Of a DNA stretch of 64,000 bases, positions 36,494 to 44,832 are shown in pieces. Positions within the stretch are counted from its first letter, which is position 1. Every line of letters begins with the position of its first letter. This DNA comes from Pseudomonadota bacterium. GTDB taxonomy: Bacteria > Pseudomonadota > Gammaproteobacteria > Steroidobacterales > JBCBZW01. Under the pieces are notes generated by a model that saw nothing but the letters and a program-made list of their open reading frames with translations, did no database searches and had not been told where the DNA came from. The stretch is from positions 40,066 through 104,065 of the forward strand of contig JBCBZW010000004.1 of the NCBI GenBank assembly GCA_039815145.1, given 5' to 3'. The position numbers and the translations under genes were made by a program.

Positions 36494-36991
36494 TCAGAGC
36501 AGGCCCTTGGACTCCATGTCGACGCGCAGCTTCTTCAGGAGGCCCTTGGCCGGCTTAGAGCTGGGATCGGTTTCGATGGCAGCGGTGTAGGCATCGATGA
36601 TCGCGTTGGGGTCATCCGGCTTGCCGACCACGATGACGCCGCCCATGCGCGCGCCCCAGTGCGGCGTGCACTTGTAGACCACGATGCCCACAGTATCGAA
36701 CTTGATCGCCGGCAGCTGACCCATCTCCGTCAGGACTTTTTCCTGACCTTCGGGGACCATGATGTCGATGGTCTCGATGTTGTGACCGATCATGTTGGTC
36801 CAGGTCACCGTGTCGCCGGGCTCGATGTAGAGGAACATCGGGCTGAACTTCACGCCCTGAGCGGCGACCGTGTGGGTGGTGCCCCCGGTCGTGCTCTCGT
36901 GGTGCTCGGCGCTGGCGGTGGAAAAGATGCCGAAGGTGGCCATGCACAGGGCGGCGAGCAGGGAAACCGTTGTGGTTGTTTTCGTCTTCAC
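36494..36991 (-). CDS. Pseudoazurin-like blue copper protein
   Basis: The start is a GTG at 36991 with GGAG seven bases upstream; the 165-aa product has a signal peptide ending STASAEHH. Copper ligands of the type 1 site are visible: H70 in MIGHNIETID, then C108, H111 and M116 in YKCTPHWGARMGG, matching pseudoazurin. Residues after about 125 are an unusual C-terminal extension (DPNAIIDAYTAAIETDPSSKPAKGLL). It should carry electrons in the periplasm. No nitrite or nitrous oxide reductase is in the window, so the redox partner is unknown. Confidence 0.85.
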   Translation of the reverse strand: MKTKTTTTVSLLAALCMATFGIFSTASAEHHESTTGGTTHTVAAQGVKFSPMFLYIEPGDTVTWTNMIGHNIETIDIMVPEGQEKVLTEMGQLPAIKFDTVGIVVYKCTPHWGARMGGVIVVGKPDDPNAIIDAYTAAIETDPSSKPAKGLLKKLRVDMESKGLL

Positions 36992-37402
36992 AAACAAACT
37001 CCGAAACGATGGATGGAATGCAGTTTCGCGTGCCCCACGTGATGAGAGTGGGTGGCACAGCCAGGGAAGACGGTCGGTCGCGCGGCATTCAGCCAGCATC
37101 GATGGTGCTCCCCCCCGGGTGCCCAACGCATAACGGTGAGGCAGGGTACCTACGATAATTCTCTCGTTTCAACACCCTGGCCGTCGGAAGCGCGTGAAAT
37201 TAGATGCTCGGTTGCGCCGAAGCGGCATCTGGGTCACGCCCCTTGGCCGTCCACGAGTCTGACCTGCGCCGCGGCCCTCAGTTCGGGCCTGTCACGTTGT
37301 TTCACGTATTCCAAGGGCGGTTGAGCCACCTCATCGCCCTGTAATGAAGGCGTTACAATCGGCCGATCCGTGGCTTACATGGATCTGTTGAACTGTGCCC
37401 CT
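36992..37402. promoter_or_regulatory. Divergent intergenic region with a candidate response-regulator site
   Basis: About 410 bases separate the cupredoxin and response-regulator starts; no gene is supported. TGTAA and TTACA (37340-37344 and 37353-37357) form an inverted repeat with an eight-base spacer. It overlaps TACAAT (37354-37359), a good -10 hexamer for the response regulator. That overlap would allow autoregulation, but no good -35 is visible 17 bases upstream. Confidence 0.35.
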
Positions 37403-38149
37403 ATGAGTGCCAGCCCGTCTTCCGAACCCCACATCGCCCTGGTAGAGGACGATCAGGAGATCCGCGACCTGCTGCAGGACTACCTGCTCAAGCAGGGACT
37501 GCGCGTCACCGCCTGTCGCGACGGGGCTGACCTCGACAGGCTGCTGGCCGATACGTCGATCGACCTCGTGGTCCTCGACATCATGATGCCGGGCGAGGAT
37601 GGGCTTTCCATATGTCGTCGCTTGAGCGCCGCGGGGACCGTGCCCGTGATCCTCCTGTCGGGGCGGGGCGAGGACGTCGATCGCATCGTGGGCCTCGAAG
37701 TGGGGGCTGACGATTACCTGCCAAAGCCCTGCAACCCGCGCGAGCTGATGGCGCGAATCGGCGCGGTCCTGCGTCGCCACGCACGACTGGCCGAGCCCGT
37801 TGAGGCCGCTCCCACGACCGAGCCTGCCCACGAGCGCTACCGCTTCGCCGAGTGGACCATCGATCTGGATGAGCGCACGCTCATCGACCCCGCAGGTGCC
37901 GTCGTCGTGCTGTCGCAGGGCGAGTTCGATCTGCTGAGTGCCTTCGTGCGTCATCCGCGCCGGATGCTCTCCCGCGACCAACTCCTGGACTGGACCCGAG
38001 CCGACCACGCGGCCCCCGTGGACCGGGCGATCGACGTGCAGCTCTCGCGCCTTAGAAGAAAATTAGGCGACAAGCCTCGCGATCCCCAGCTGATCAAAAC
38101 CGTCCGCGGCGGTGGCTACCTGCTCGCCGTCGACGTGCATCGCGAATAG
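37403..38149 (+). CDS. OmpR family response regulator
   Basis: Taking the ATG at 37403, the protein is 248 aa. The receiver domain has acidic residues in VEDDQE, phospho-acceptor D59 (LVVLDIMMPGEDG), S86 and K108 (DDYLPKPCNPRELMARI). The C-terminal winged helix contains LSQGEFDLLSAFVRHPRRMLSRDQLLDWTR and IKTVRGGGYLLAVDV. The nearest relatives in style are OmpR of EnvZ/OmpR pairs. The ATG at 37379 or the GTG at 37370 could add eight to eleven residues. The histidine kinase gene follows after four bases. Confidence 0.9.
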   Translation: MSASPSSEPHIALVEDDQEIRDLLQDYLLKQGLRVTACRDGADLDRLLADTSIDLVVLDIMMPGEDGLSICRRLSAAGTVPVILLSGRGEDVDRIVGLEVGADDYLPKPCNPRELMARIGAVLRRHARLAEPVEAAPTTEPAHERYRFAEWTIDLDERTLIDPAGAVVVLSQGEFDLLSAFVRHPRRMLSRDQLLDWTRADHAAPVDRAIDVQLSRLRRKLGDKPRDPQLIKTVRGGGYLLAVDVHRE

Positions 38150-38153
38150 TCCG

Positions 38154-39620
38154 ATGGTGGTGTCGGACGGTCTCGGCATGCGCGTGTTGATCCTCGTGCT
38201 CGCCCTGCTCACGGCCCTGCAGATCGCGTTGGTCGGGGGCAGTGCCTGGCTGCGCGTACGAGATTTCGGCGTGCCCTTGCGCCCCGCCTTGGTGGCGCAG
38301 ACGGTGGCCACCATCGAGTTGCTCGAGGCGACACCCGCCGAGGAGCACGCGCGAGTGCTGCGCGCCGTCAACTCGCCGCTCGTACGCTACCGGCTGGTGC
38401 CGACCTTCCCGGCCGAAGATCCCCATCCGGGAACTGACGCCGCCTCCAGCCATCTGGCCCAGGTGTACGAGCGCGCGCTGGCCCCCCGTGCCTTCTACGC
38501 CTACGAGCGCGAACCGCCGCCCGGTGGTACGCGCCCGCCACCACCGCCGGGGGCAGGGGACGGCGCCGAGCGATCGCGTTCGCCACAGGGTGGCGCCCAT
38601 GCCCACCGCCGACCCCGCCACCGCGCCTTGCGCACCGGCGGCTTCGCCCTGATCGTGCAGCTCGACGGCGGCGGCGCGCTGGTGATGGAAGCGAGCCCGC
38701 TGCACCGGCGGCAGCTGGCCTTATCGCTGATCCTCGTGATCAGCTCGGTGGTGGGGCTGGCGCTCCTGGCTGGGTTGATCTGGGCGTCGCTCGCCACGTC
38801 GCGCCCCCTGGCGCGCATGGCCCAGGGCATCACGGCCTTCGCCGACGACCTGCACGCCCAGCCGCTGGAGGAGCGCGGCCCCGGCCCCGTGCGTCGCGTC
38901 GCCGCTGCCTTCAACCGCCTGCAGGGCGGCCTTCGGCGCCTGGTCGAGCAACGCACCATGACCCTGGCGGCGATCGCCCACGACTACCGCACCTACCTCA
39001 TGCGCTTACGCTTGCGCGCGGAGTACATCACCGACGAGACCCAGCGCGAGAAGGCCATCGCCGACATCGATGAGATGAGCGCGTTGCTCGATGACACGCT
39101 GGCCTACGCGCGCCATGCCAGCGCCACCCCTGGCGGCGGGCAGGCCCGAGAGGCACCGACCGCGCTCGACCTGGTGCCCCTATTGCGCGATGTGCTCGAA
39201 CCCCACGAGGCCGCCGGCGCCGCGGTCACCTTGCAGGTGGAGGATCCGCCCGGCGAGGACGCGCGCGTTGCGGTCGCGGGGCCTCCCCTGCGCCGGGCCC
39301 TCGCCAATCTGGTGGAGAACGCGGTGCGCTACGGCCGGGGCGCTCACCTCGTGGTGGCGCTGGTGGGAGCGCCGGCGCAGCAGCTGTTGACGGTGACCGT
39401 GCGCGATGAGGGGGCGGGGGTGCCGGCGGAGGCCTTGGCCAAGCTGACCGAACCCTTCTACCGGATCGAAGACTCGCGTTCGCGCGAAACCGGCGGCGCA
39501 GGATTGGGTCTTGCGATCACCGATGCATTGATCGAATCGTTAGGTGGCAAGTTGAGCCTCACCAGTGCACCGGGTGAGGGTCTGGTCGCCCGCGTGATTT
39601 TGCCGATGGCCGCTGACTAG
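38154..39620 (+). CDS. EnvZ-type membrane histidine kinase
   Basis: The ATG at 38154 gives 488 aa. There are two membrane helices (about residues 10-30 and 188-212) bracketing a periplasmic region with a Pro/Arg-rich low-complexity part (PPPGGTRPPPPPGAG). A HAMP domain follows, then the H-box LAAIAHDYRTYLMRLRLR with H276, and the ATPase motifs LVENAVRYG, RDEGAGVP and GGAGLGLAI. In the H-box, Tyr and Tyr/Met replace the usual HDLRTPLTR residues, including the proline. It should phosphorylate the preceding OmpR-like regulator. The ATG at 38178 is an alternative start. Confidence 0.9.
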   Translation: MVVSDGLGMRVLILVLALLTALQIALVGGSAWLRVRDFGVPLRPALVAQTVATIELLEATPAEEHARVLRAVNSPLVRYRLVPTFPAEDPHPGTDAASSHLAQVYERALAPRAFYAYEREPPPGGTRPPPPPGAGDGAERSRSPQGGAHAHRRPRHRALRTGGFALIVQLDGGGALVMEASPLHRRQLALSLILVISSVVGLALLAGLIWASLATSRPLARMAQGITAFADDLHAQPLEERGPGPVRRVAAAFNRLQGGLRRLVEQRTMTLAAIAHDYRTYLMRLRLRAEYITDETQREKAIADIDEMSALLDDTLAYARHASATPGGGQAREAPTALDLVPLLRDVLEPHEAAGAAVTLQVEDPPGEDARVAVAGPPLRRALANLVENAVRYGRGAHLVVALVGAPAQQLLTVTVRDEGAGVPAEALAKLTEPFYRIEDSRSRETGGAGLGLAITDALIESLGGKLSLTSAPGEGLVARVILPMAAD

Positions 39621-40270
39621 GGGCGCGCGGACGTCGCCGGAAGGCGGGCCAGATCCTCTGGCCGATCGATGTCCAGCGCCGCTTCAGGCATGGCCACCGA
39701 GGTGAACGATGTGGCTCGCAGCACCGCGCGCGCGCCGACGTCGCCGCGCAGACCGGCGAGGGCGGCGAACATCGAGGGCGGGAAGACGGCGGGGACGCCC
39801 CCGCTCACCTCGCCGTAGGCGCTCGCCACCGCGCGCCCTGGCGCCTCGATCCACGCGTTCAACAAGCGACGCAGAGCCCCAGCGTCGATCAGCGGTTGGT
39901 CGCTGAGCATGATCATCAGCGCGTCCGCCTGAGCCGACCGGGCCGCCGCGACCGCCAATCTCAGGGAGCTGGCCATGCCCTCGCGCTCGGCGAAGGGATT
40001 GTCGAGGAGCAGGGTCGGTTGGCCGGCGAGGGCTCGAGCGATGGCGGGGCGCAGCGCACTCGTCGTGACCACGGTCACCGGCGCGAGGTGTGGGCTGGTC
40101 GCGAGCACCGCGTCGACGGCGCGGGCGACCAGCGCCTTGCCGCCCCACTGGACGAGTTGCTTAGGTTGGCCGAGTCGCCGCGACGCGCCGGCCGCCAGCA
40201 GCACCGGCTTGATCCGGCCGGGCAGCGGCGGCAACACTGGCTCGCTTCCAGGGCCGGTGTGATCGTCCAT
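39617..40270 (-). CDS. mocA: Molybdenum cofactor cytidylyltransferase-like nucleotidyltransferase (MocA family)
   Basis: A 217-aa NTP-transferase: the nucleotide-binding LLAAGASRRLGQPKQL near residue 25, then DNPFAEREGMASSLRLAV and MIMLSDQPLI fit MocA, which makes the cytosine dinucleotide form of molybdenum cofactor used by CO dehydrogenase/xanthine dehydrogenase type enzymes. The neighbouring coxE, xdhC and cox genes support this use. Its start codon overlaps that of coxE on the other strand by two bases. Its 3' end overlaps the convergent kinase gene by four bases. Confidence 0.85.
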   Translation of the reverse strand: MDDHTGPGSEPVLPPLPGRIKPVLLAAGASRRLGQPKQLVQWGGKALVARAVDAVLATSPHLAPVTVVTTSALRPAIARALAGQPTLLLDNPFAEREGMASSLRLAVAAARSAQADALMIMLSDQPLIDAGALRRLLNAWIEAPGRAVASAYGEVSGGVPAVFPPSMFAALAGLRGDVGARAVLRATSFTSVAMPEAALDIDRPEDLARLPATSARP

Positions 40271-41438
40271 GGCTACGCCTTCTCCCCCATCGTCGTCGTC
40301 GCTGCCCCGCATCACGGGTCACATCATCGCCTTCGCGCGCGCCTTGCGCACGCACGGCGTGGCGGTGGGGCCGGCGCAGGTGCTGGAGGCCCTGCGCTGC
40401 GTGCACGAAGTGGGGCTGGCAACGCGCGAGGATACCTACTGGTCCTTGCACGCGGCGCTCGTGCGCGACCCCGAAACGCGGGCTTGCTTCGACAGCCTCT
40501 TCGACGTGTTCTTCGCCGTTGCGCGCACGCCGCAGCCGCTGCAAGCCCGGGAGGACGCGCCGCCACCCGGCGAGGACGCGCCGCCGCTCGATCTCGAAGG
40601 GGGACGCCCGCGCTTGGACGACGGCCGGGGCGCAGACCGACCCGCCTCCATGCACCCACGCCATGCGCCCCTCACCGTGTCCGATCGCGACACGCTGGGG
40701 ACGCGCGATTTCGCCCAGATGACCAGCGCTGAGCTCGCGCAAGCCGAGGCCGCGATCGCCCAGCTCCTGCCCACCCTGCCGCGACGGCCGACCCGCCGTC
40801 AGCGGCCATCGCCAAACACGGGCTCGCGCATCGATCTGCGAGCCACCCTGCGTGAGGGTCGGCGCTACGGCGGCGAGCTCGCAGCGCTCGCCCGTGTCCG
40901 GAACGACTCGCGCCAAGTGCCCGTGGTGTTGCTGTGTGATGTCTCCGGGTCGATGGCGGCCTACTCGCGAGCGTTTCTGCACTTCGCTCACGCGCTCACC
41001 CTGCAGCGTCGTGAGGTGTTCAGTTTCGTCTTCTCGACGCGCCTCAGTCATGTGACACGGGCCCTGAGCCACCCGAGCGCCGACCTTGCCGTCGCCCGGG
41101 TGAGTGGCCTGGTGCCCGATTGGGATGGGGGAACGCGCATTGCGGATTGCCTGGGTGAGTTCAATCGGCGCTGGGCCCACCGCGTGTTGGCGGGCCAGGC
41201 GTTGGTGGTCCTGCTGAGCGATGGGCTCGAACGCGAAGCGCACGATCGCCTGGGTCGCGAGGCGGCCCGCCTGCAGCGCCTCGCGCATCGTTGGCTCTGG
41301 CTCAACCCGCTCTTGCGCTACGCAGGCTTCGAGGCGCGAGCCAACGGCATTCGCGCCCTGCTACCCCACGTCGATGAGATGCGTTCGGCGCACAATCTGC
41401 GCTCGTTGGAAGACCTGGCGAGGTTGCTGGCGTTCTGA
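40269..41438 (+). CDS. coxE: CoxE-like VWA-domain protein
   Basis: A 389-aa protein with an N-terminal helical part (ITGHIIAFARALRTHGVAVGPAQ), a low-complexity acidic/Pro centre (about 90-125), and a C-terminal von Willebrand A domain with the MIDAS motif DVSGSMAAYSR (224-228 DVSGS), VRNDSRQVPVVLLCD before it, and WDGGTRIADCLGEF. CoxE works with the CoxD ATPase to mature the molybdenum active site of CO dehydrogenase-type enzymes. coxD is about 3.4 kb away, not adjacent as is common. The start codon overlaps the mocA start on the opposite strand. Confidence 0.85.
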   Translation: MATPSPPSSSSLPRITGHIIAFARALRTHGVAVGPAQVLEALRCVHEVGLATREDTYWSLHAALVRDPETRACFDSLFDVFFAVARTPQPLQAREDAPPPGEDAPPLDLEGGRPRLDDGRGADRPASMHPRHAPLTVSDRDTLGTRDFAQMTSAELAQAEAAIAQLLPTLPRRPTRRQRPSPNTGSRIDLRATLREGRRYGGELAALARVRNDSRQVPVVLLCDVSGSMAAYSRAFLHFAHALTLQRREVFSFVFSTRLSHVTRALSHPSADLAVARVSGLVPDWDGGTRIADCLGEFNRRWAHRVLAGQALVVLLSDGLEREAHDRLGREAARLQRLAHRWLWLNPLLRYAGFEARANGIRALLPHVDEMRSAHNLRSLEDLARLLAF

Positions 41439-41444
41439 GGCGAA

Positions 41445-42587
41445 TCAGCCGTTGCGAGCGTGAAACTGCTGCACCTGGGCGACGATGGAGAGGGCGATAC
41501 CGGCGGGGTCGCGGGCGCCGAGATCGAGGCCGACGGGGCCATGGGTGCGCGCCGTGAGGGCGCGGGCATCGCGCAGACCGGTCACGCGATCGCCGCCATT
41601 GGCGAGGCGCTCGGTAACATCGGCGAGCAATCGACGCCGGCGTGCGGCGGGCCCGAGCAGGCCGATGAAGGGCACTTCGGACAGGGCCAGCTCCTCCAGG
41701 TAAGCGCGATCGCTCACCAGGTGGTGGCTCATGATGACCACCGCGTCGAAGCGGTCGAGGGCCAGGTGCTCGCGCAGTCGACCGGGGATCACTTCCACGG
41801 AGACATCGACCGGTGCGCCGTCCTTGGCGGCCGCGAGGCTGCCCGGGCGGTGGTCCGCCTGCGTGACGTACCAGCCGAGCTCCCGGCTCATGCGCAGGAG
41901 CGGTAGCGTGTCTGGGCCTGCGCCTACGACCAGTAGGCGAATAGGTGTGTTGACTGGTGTGACGAGCACATCGAGGGACGTCCCCTGCCCATCGGCAAGC
42001 GCGAGCCGCTCGACACCACCGGCGAGGGCGACGTCGCGGCAGCGCTCGGTGATGGTCTCGAGGCCGGTCTCATCGAGGGCGCCGCGCACGCGTCGGGTCT
42101 GCGAGGCGTTGGTGGGGTCCGTGAGGACGACGCTGCTGCCGAGCAGGGGATGGGGAGCCTCCTCGTGCCCGGGCGCAGGTCCGACTACCAGCCCCCAGGC
42201 GGCGCGTCGACCGGAACGGGCAGCGTCTGCGATGGCGGCGAAGGGCTGCCAAGCTTCCTCGTCAGTCAGCGGTTGCAGGAGGATGTCGAGGGCGCCGTCG
42301 CAGCCGAGGCCCAGGCCCCAGATTTCGTCCTCTTCGCGGTTGCGCATGTCGTAGCTCACCACCCGCGGGCGACCCTCTGTGAGGCAGCGTTGCGCGTGCA
42401 GGGTGAGATCACCCTCCAGGCATCCGCCGCTCAGCAAGCCGCGATGGCCCTGGTCCGGGGCGATGAGCATCTGGGCGCCGGCCTTGCTGTAGGTGGAGCC
42501 GGCCGTATCGATCACGGTGGCGAGCACCATCGCCTCGGCCTCGTCTCGCCAGCGGTGAAACTGCTCGCAAAGGGCGCGCATGGTCAT
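41445..42587 (-). CDS. xdhC: XdhC/CoxI family molybdenum hydroxylase maturation protein
   Basis: From the ATG at 42587 the product is 380 aa. The N-terminal XdhC domain holds VLATVIDTAGSTYSKAGAQML and GLLSGGCLEGDL (about residues 20-70); the C-terminal Rossmann domain begins RLLVVGAGPDTLPLLRMSRELGW. These proteins bind cofactor and deliver the sulfurated form to xanthine dehydrogenase-family enzymes. The frame is open upstream to 42746 but crosses a transposon-like inverted repeat, so the downstream ATG is preferred. The divergent coxG gene begins 257 bases away. Confidence 0.85.
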   Translation of the reverse strand: MTMRALCEQFHRWRDEAEAMVLATVIDTAGSTYSKAGAQMLIAPDQGHRGLLSGGCLEGDLTLHAQRCLTEGRPRVVSYDMRNREEDEIWGLGLGCDGALDILLQPLTDEEAWQPFAAIADAARSGRRAAWGLVVGPAPGHEEAPHPLLGSSVVLTDPTNASQTRRVRGALDETGLETITERCRDVALAGGVERLALADGQGTSLDVLVTPVNTPIRLLVVGAGPDTLPLLRMSRELGWYVTQADHRPGSLAAAKDGAPVDVSVEVIPGRLREHLALDRFDAVVIMSHHLVSDRAYLEELALSEVPFIGLLGPAARRRRLLADVTERLANGGDRVTGLRDARALTARTHGPVGLDLGARDPAGIALSIVAQVQQFHARNG

Positions 42588-42653
42588 GGGTCGGCAGGTC
42601 TCCGTGATCGCAGGACGCGGGGCGGATCGGTCGCCCCGCTCGTGCATCTTACG

Positions 42654-42707
42654 CCTAGTGTCCTGTCCCGCGAGTTCTTCAACGAACTTACGGGACAGGC
42701 CACTAGG
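42654..42707. repeat. 54-bp inverted repeat of the CTAGTGTCCTG family (MITE-like)
   Basis: The arms begin CCTAGTGTCCTGTCCCG on the left and, read inward on the other strand, CCTAGTGGCCTGTCCCG on the right; 21 of 24 arm positions match, around the loop TTCAAC. It lies in the divergent xdhC/coxG promoter region, where it could alter transcription. The ends are related to those at 16616, 59159 and 63259. Confidence 0.7.
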
Positions 42708-42844
42708 TTCTCGCACGACCCACGCGCTGAAGGCAGAAAATCGCATGCTAAGCTACAGCGGGATGCGCGCCGGGCCGTCAGGCGGTTGTCGCGCCAGCCT
42801 GGAGCAGGGAGCGATCAGGCTCCCGAGTTGTTCGTGGGGGATCG

Positions 42845-43411
42845 ATGGATATCGCCGGTGAGTACCGCTTGGCGGCGCCGCGCCAGCAGGTGTGGGATGC
42901 CCTGCATGAGGCGGACACCTTGCAAGCGTGCATTCCGGGTTGCGAATCGCTGGAGCGGGTGTCGGACGAGCAGGTGAATGCGGTCCTCACCGCCGCCATC
43001 GGGCCCGTCAAATCCCGCTTCAAGACCACGATTACGCTCACCGAACTCCACCCGCCTGCCCGCTACACCATGCACGGCGAGGGCAAGGGCGGCGCGGCGG
43101 GCTTCGGCCGCGGCACGGCCACCGTCGAGCTCGCCGAAGATGGTGCGCAAACGGTCCTGACCTACGCGGCCACCCTGAAGGTGGGGGGCAAGCTGGCTCA
43201 GGTGGGTTCGCGCCTCGTGGTGGGGGTGGCGCGCAAGATCTCAGATCAGTTCTTCGACGCCTTCGCCGAGCGCATCGGCGCCGATACGCAAGTGGTCGAT
43301 GGCGACGCGTCGCCGACGGCGAAGGGGGGCGGCAGCAAGGCGTGGCTGATGGTGGCTGGCGGTGCGGTGGCGTTGGGCACTTTGTTATTCATTCTGTTCG
43401 GTCGCGGATGA
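42845..43411 (+). CDS. coxG: CoxG family protein (SRPBCC fold, membrane-anchored)
   Basis: A 188-aa protein. Residues 1-145 match CoxG (MDIAGEYRLAAPRQQVWDAL, LQACIPGCESL, VGGKLAQVGSRLV, DQFFDAFAERI), an SRPBCC-fold domain. A C-terminal membrane helix (AWLMVAGGAVALGTLLFILF) ends the protein, matching the proposed role of CoxG in attaching CO dehydrogenase-type enzymes to the inner membrane. It is the first gene of the coxG-coxS-coxM-coxD-moaA run. Confidence 0.9.
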   Translation: MDIAGEYRLAAPRQQVWDALHEADTLQACIPGCESLERVSDEQVNAVLTAAIGPVKSRFKTTITLTELHPPARYTMHGEGKGGAAGFGRGTATVELAEDGAQTVLTYAATLKVGGKLAQVGSRLVVGVARKISDQFFDAFAERIGADTQVVDGDASPTAKGGGSKAWLMVAGGAVALGTLLFILFGRG

Positions 43412-43493
43412 GAAGGTCTCAGGCGGTGCGGACGACGCAGTGTGACCGTCGCCGCCGCGGCGCGCGTCCACCGGCGATGAGGGGTTGCATGTG

Positions 43494-43967
43494 ATGAAGG
43501 TGGCGATGACGGTCAACGGTCGGCAAGTTCACGGCGAGGTGGAGCCGCGAACGTTGCTGGTGGAGTTCCTGCGCAACCAACTCGACCTCACCGGCACCCA
43601 CGTGGGCTGCGATACGAGCCAGTGCGGCGCCTGCGTTATTCACCTCGACGGGGTTTCGGCCAAGAGCTGCACCATGCTAGCCGTGCAGGCGGACGGGGCG
43701 ACGGTCACGACGATCGAGGGCCTTGCCGATGCCGATGGACTGCACCCCATCCAAGAGGCCTTCCGCGAGTTCCACGGCCTGCAATGCGGTTTCTGCACGC
43801 CCGGCATGATCATGAGCGCTGCCGACCTTCTGCAGCACAACCCCACGCCATCGGAGGCGGAGGTACGCGAGTGGTTGGCCGGCAACATCTGTCGTTGCAC
43901 GGGCTACCAGGGCATCGTGGATGCCGTGATGGCGGCCGCGCAGGAGCTGGCTTTAGCGCATGGATGA
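43494..43967 (+). CDS. coxS: Molybdenum hydroxylase small subunit, two [2Fe-2S] clusters (CoxS-like)
   Basis: From the ATG at 43494 the protein is 157 aa. Plant-type ferredoxin cysteines are C39, C44, C47 and C59 ([17 protein letters not shown]), and the second cluster uses C98, C101, C133 and C135 ([15 protein letters not shown]). This is the electron-transfer subunit of CO dehydrogenase/xanthine dehydrogenase-family enzymes. A TTG at 43485 is an alternative start. The medium subunit follows directly; the catalytic large subunit that normally sits next to these two is absent. Confidence 0.92.
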   Translation: MKVAMTVNGRQVHGEVEPRTLLVEFLRNQLDLTGTHVGCDTSQCGACVIHLDGVSAKSCTMLAVQADGATVTTIEGLADADGLHPIQEAFREFHGLQCGFCTPGMIMSAADLLQHNPTPSEAEVREWLAGNICRCTGYQGIVDAVMAAAQELALAHG

Positions 43968-44025
43968 TGTCGCGGTAGCAGATCTGCGCCTGCCCCTTGC
44001 CAGCCACTGAACGGAGCTGTTGACG

Positions 44026-44832
44026 TTGAGTATGTACTCCTTCGGGTATCGAGCCCCCACGTCGGTCGAGGAGGCCGTGGCCGCGCTTCAGGCCGATGAG
44101 GAAGCGAAGTTCCTGGCCGGCGGCATGACCTTGCTGCCGACGATGAAGCTGCGTTTGGCCAGCCCATCCCAGCTGATTGCCTTGGATGGGGTGTCGCCCC
44201 TGCACGGTGTGTCGCGGGCAGGGGAAGCGCTCGTGATCGGCGCGATGACGCGCCACGCGGAAGTGGCGCGGCATGCGCTAGTGCGAGAGGCGATACCGGC
44301 CTTGGCCCATCTCGCCTCAAGGATCGGTGATCCCCAGGTACGCAATCGCGGCACCCTGGGCGGGGCCATCGCCAACAACGATCCTGCCGCCGACTATCCG
44401 GCAGCGCTAGTGGGCTTGGGCGCCACGGTACACACGGACCGTCGCGCGCTCGACGCCGAGGCGTTCTTCACCGGCATGTTCGAGACCGCCCTCGAGGCTG
44501 ATGAACTGGTCCTTAAGGTGAGCTTTCCCATCCCGCAGCGCGCGGCTTACGTGAAGTTTCCCAATCCCGCCTCGGGCTACGCGGTGGTCGGCGTCATGGT
44601 GGCGCAGACGGCCACGCAAGTGCGCGTCGCCGTGACCGGGGCTGGTGAACAGGTCTTCCGGGTGCCGGCGATGGAGCAGGCGCTGGCGGCAGACTTCTCG
44701 CGAGCGGCGCTCGCCGGTATCACCGTGCCCGATGAGGTGGCCCTCAACGAAGACCTCCATGCCTCTTCGGCCTATCGGGCCCATTTGGTGGAGGTGATGG
44801 CGGGGCGAGCTGTCGACGCGGCAGGTGGCTGA
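44026..44832 (+). CDS. coxM: Molybdenum hydroxylase FAD-binding medium subunit (CoxM-like)
   Basis: The protein (268 aa from TTG at 44026, which has GGAG nine bases upstream; TTG 44020 and ATG 44032 are alternatives) contains the FAD motifs LAGGMTLLPTMKL and the second FAD motif RNRGTLGGAIANNDPAADYP. FYVLK-type residues and a C-terminal CO-dehydrogenase flavoprotein domain (about 170-260) complete the family layout. It accepts electrons from CoxS and passes them to the respiratory chain. Its last eight bases overlap coxD, so the two are translationally coupled. Confidence 0.92.
   Translation: MSMYSFGYRAPTSVEEAVAALQADEEAKFLAGGMTLLPTMKLRLASPSQLIALDGVSPLHGVSRAGEALVIGAMTRHAEVARHALVREAIPALAHLASRIGDPQVRNRGTLGGAIANNDPAADYPAALVGLGATVHTDRRALDAEAFFTGMFETALEADELVLKVSFPIPQRAAYVKFPNPASGYAVVGVMVAQTATQVRVAVTGAGEQVFRVPAMEQALAADFSRAALAGITVPDEVALNEDLHASSAYRAHLVEVMAGRAVDAAGG

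Noticed and set aside
37052..37324. Small forward frame in the cupredoxin/response-regulator gap
   Set aside because: Low-complexity translation without motif or ribosome site; the region is better explained as regulatory.
43968..44025. Remnant of a CoxL large subunit between coxS and coxM
   Set aside because: The 58-base gap holds no recognisable piece of the molybdenum-binding subunit, so there is no evidence of a recent local deletion.
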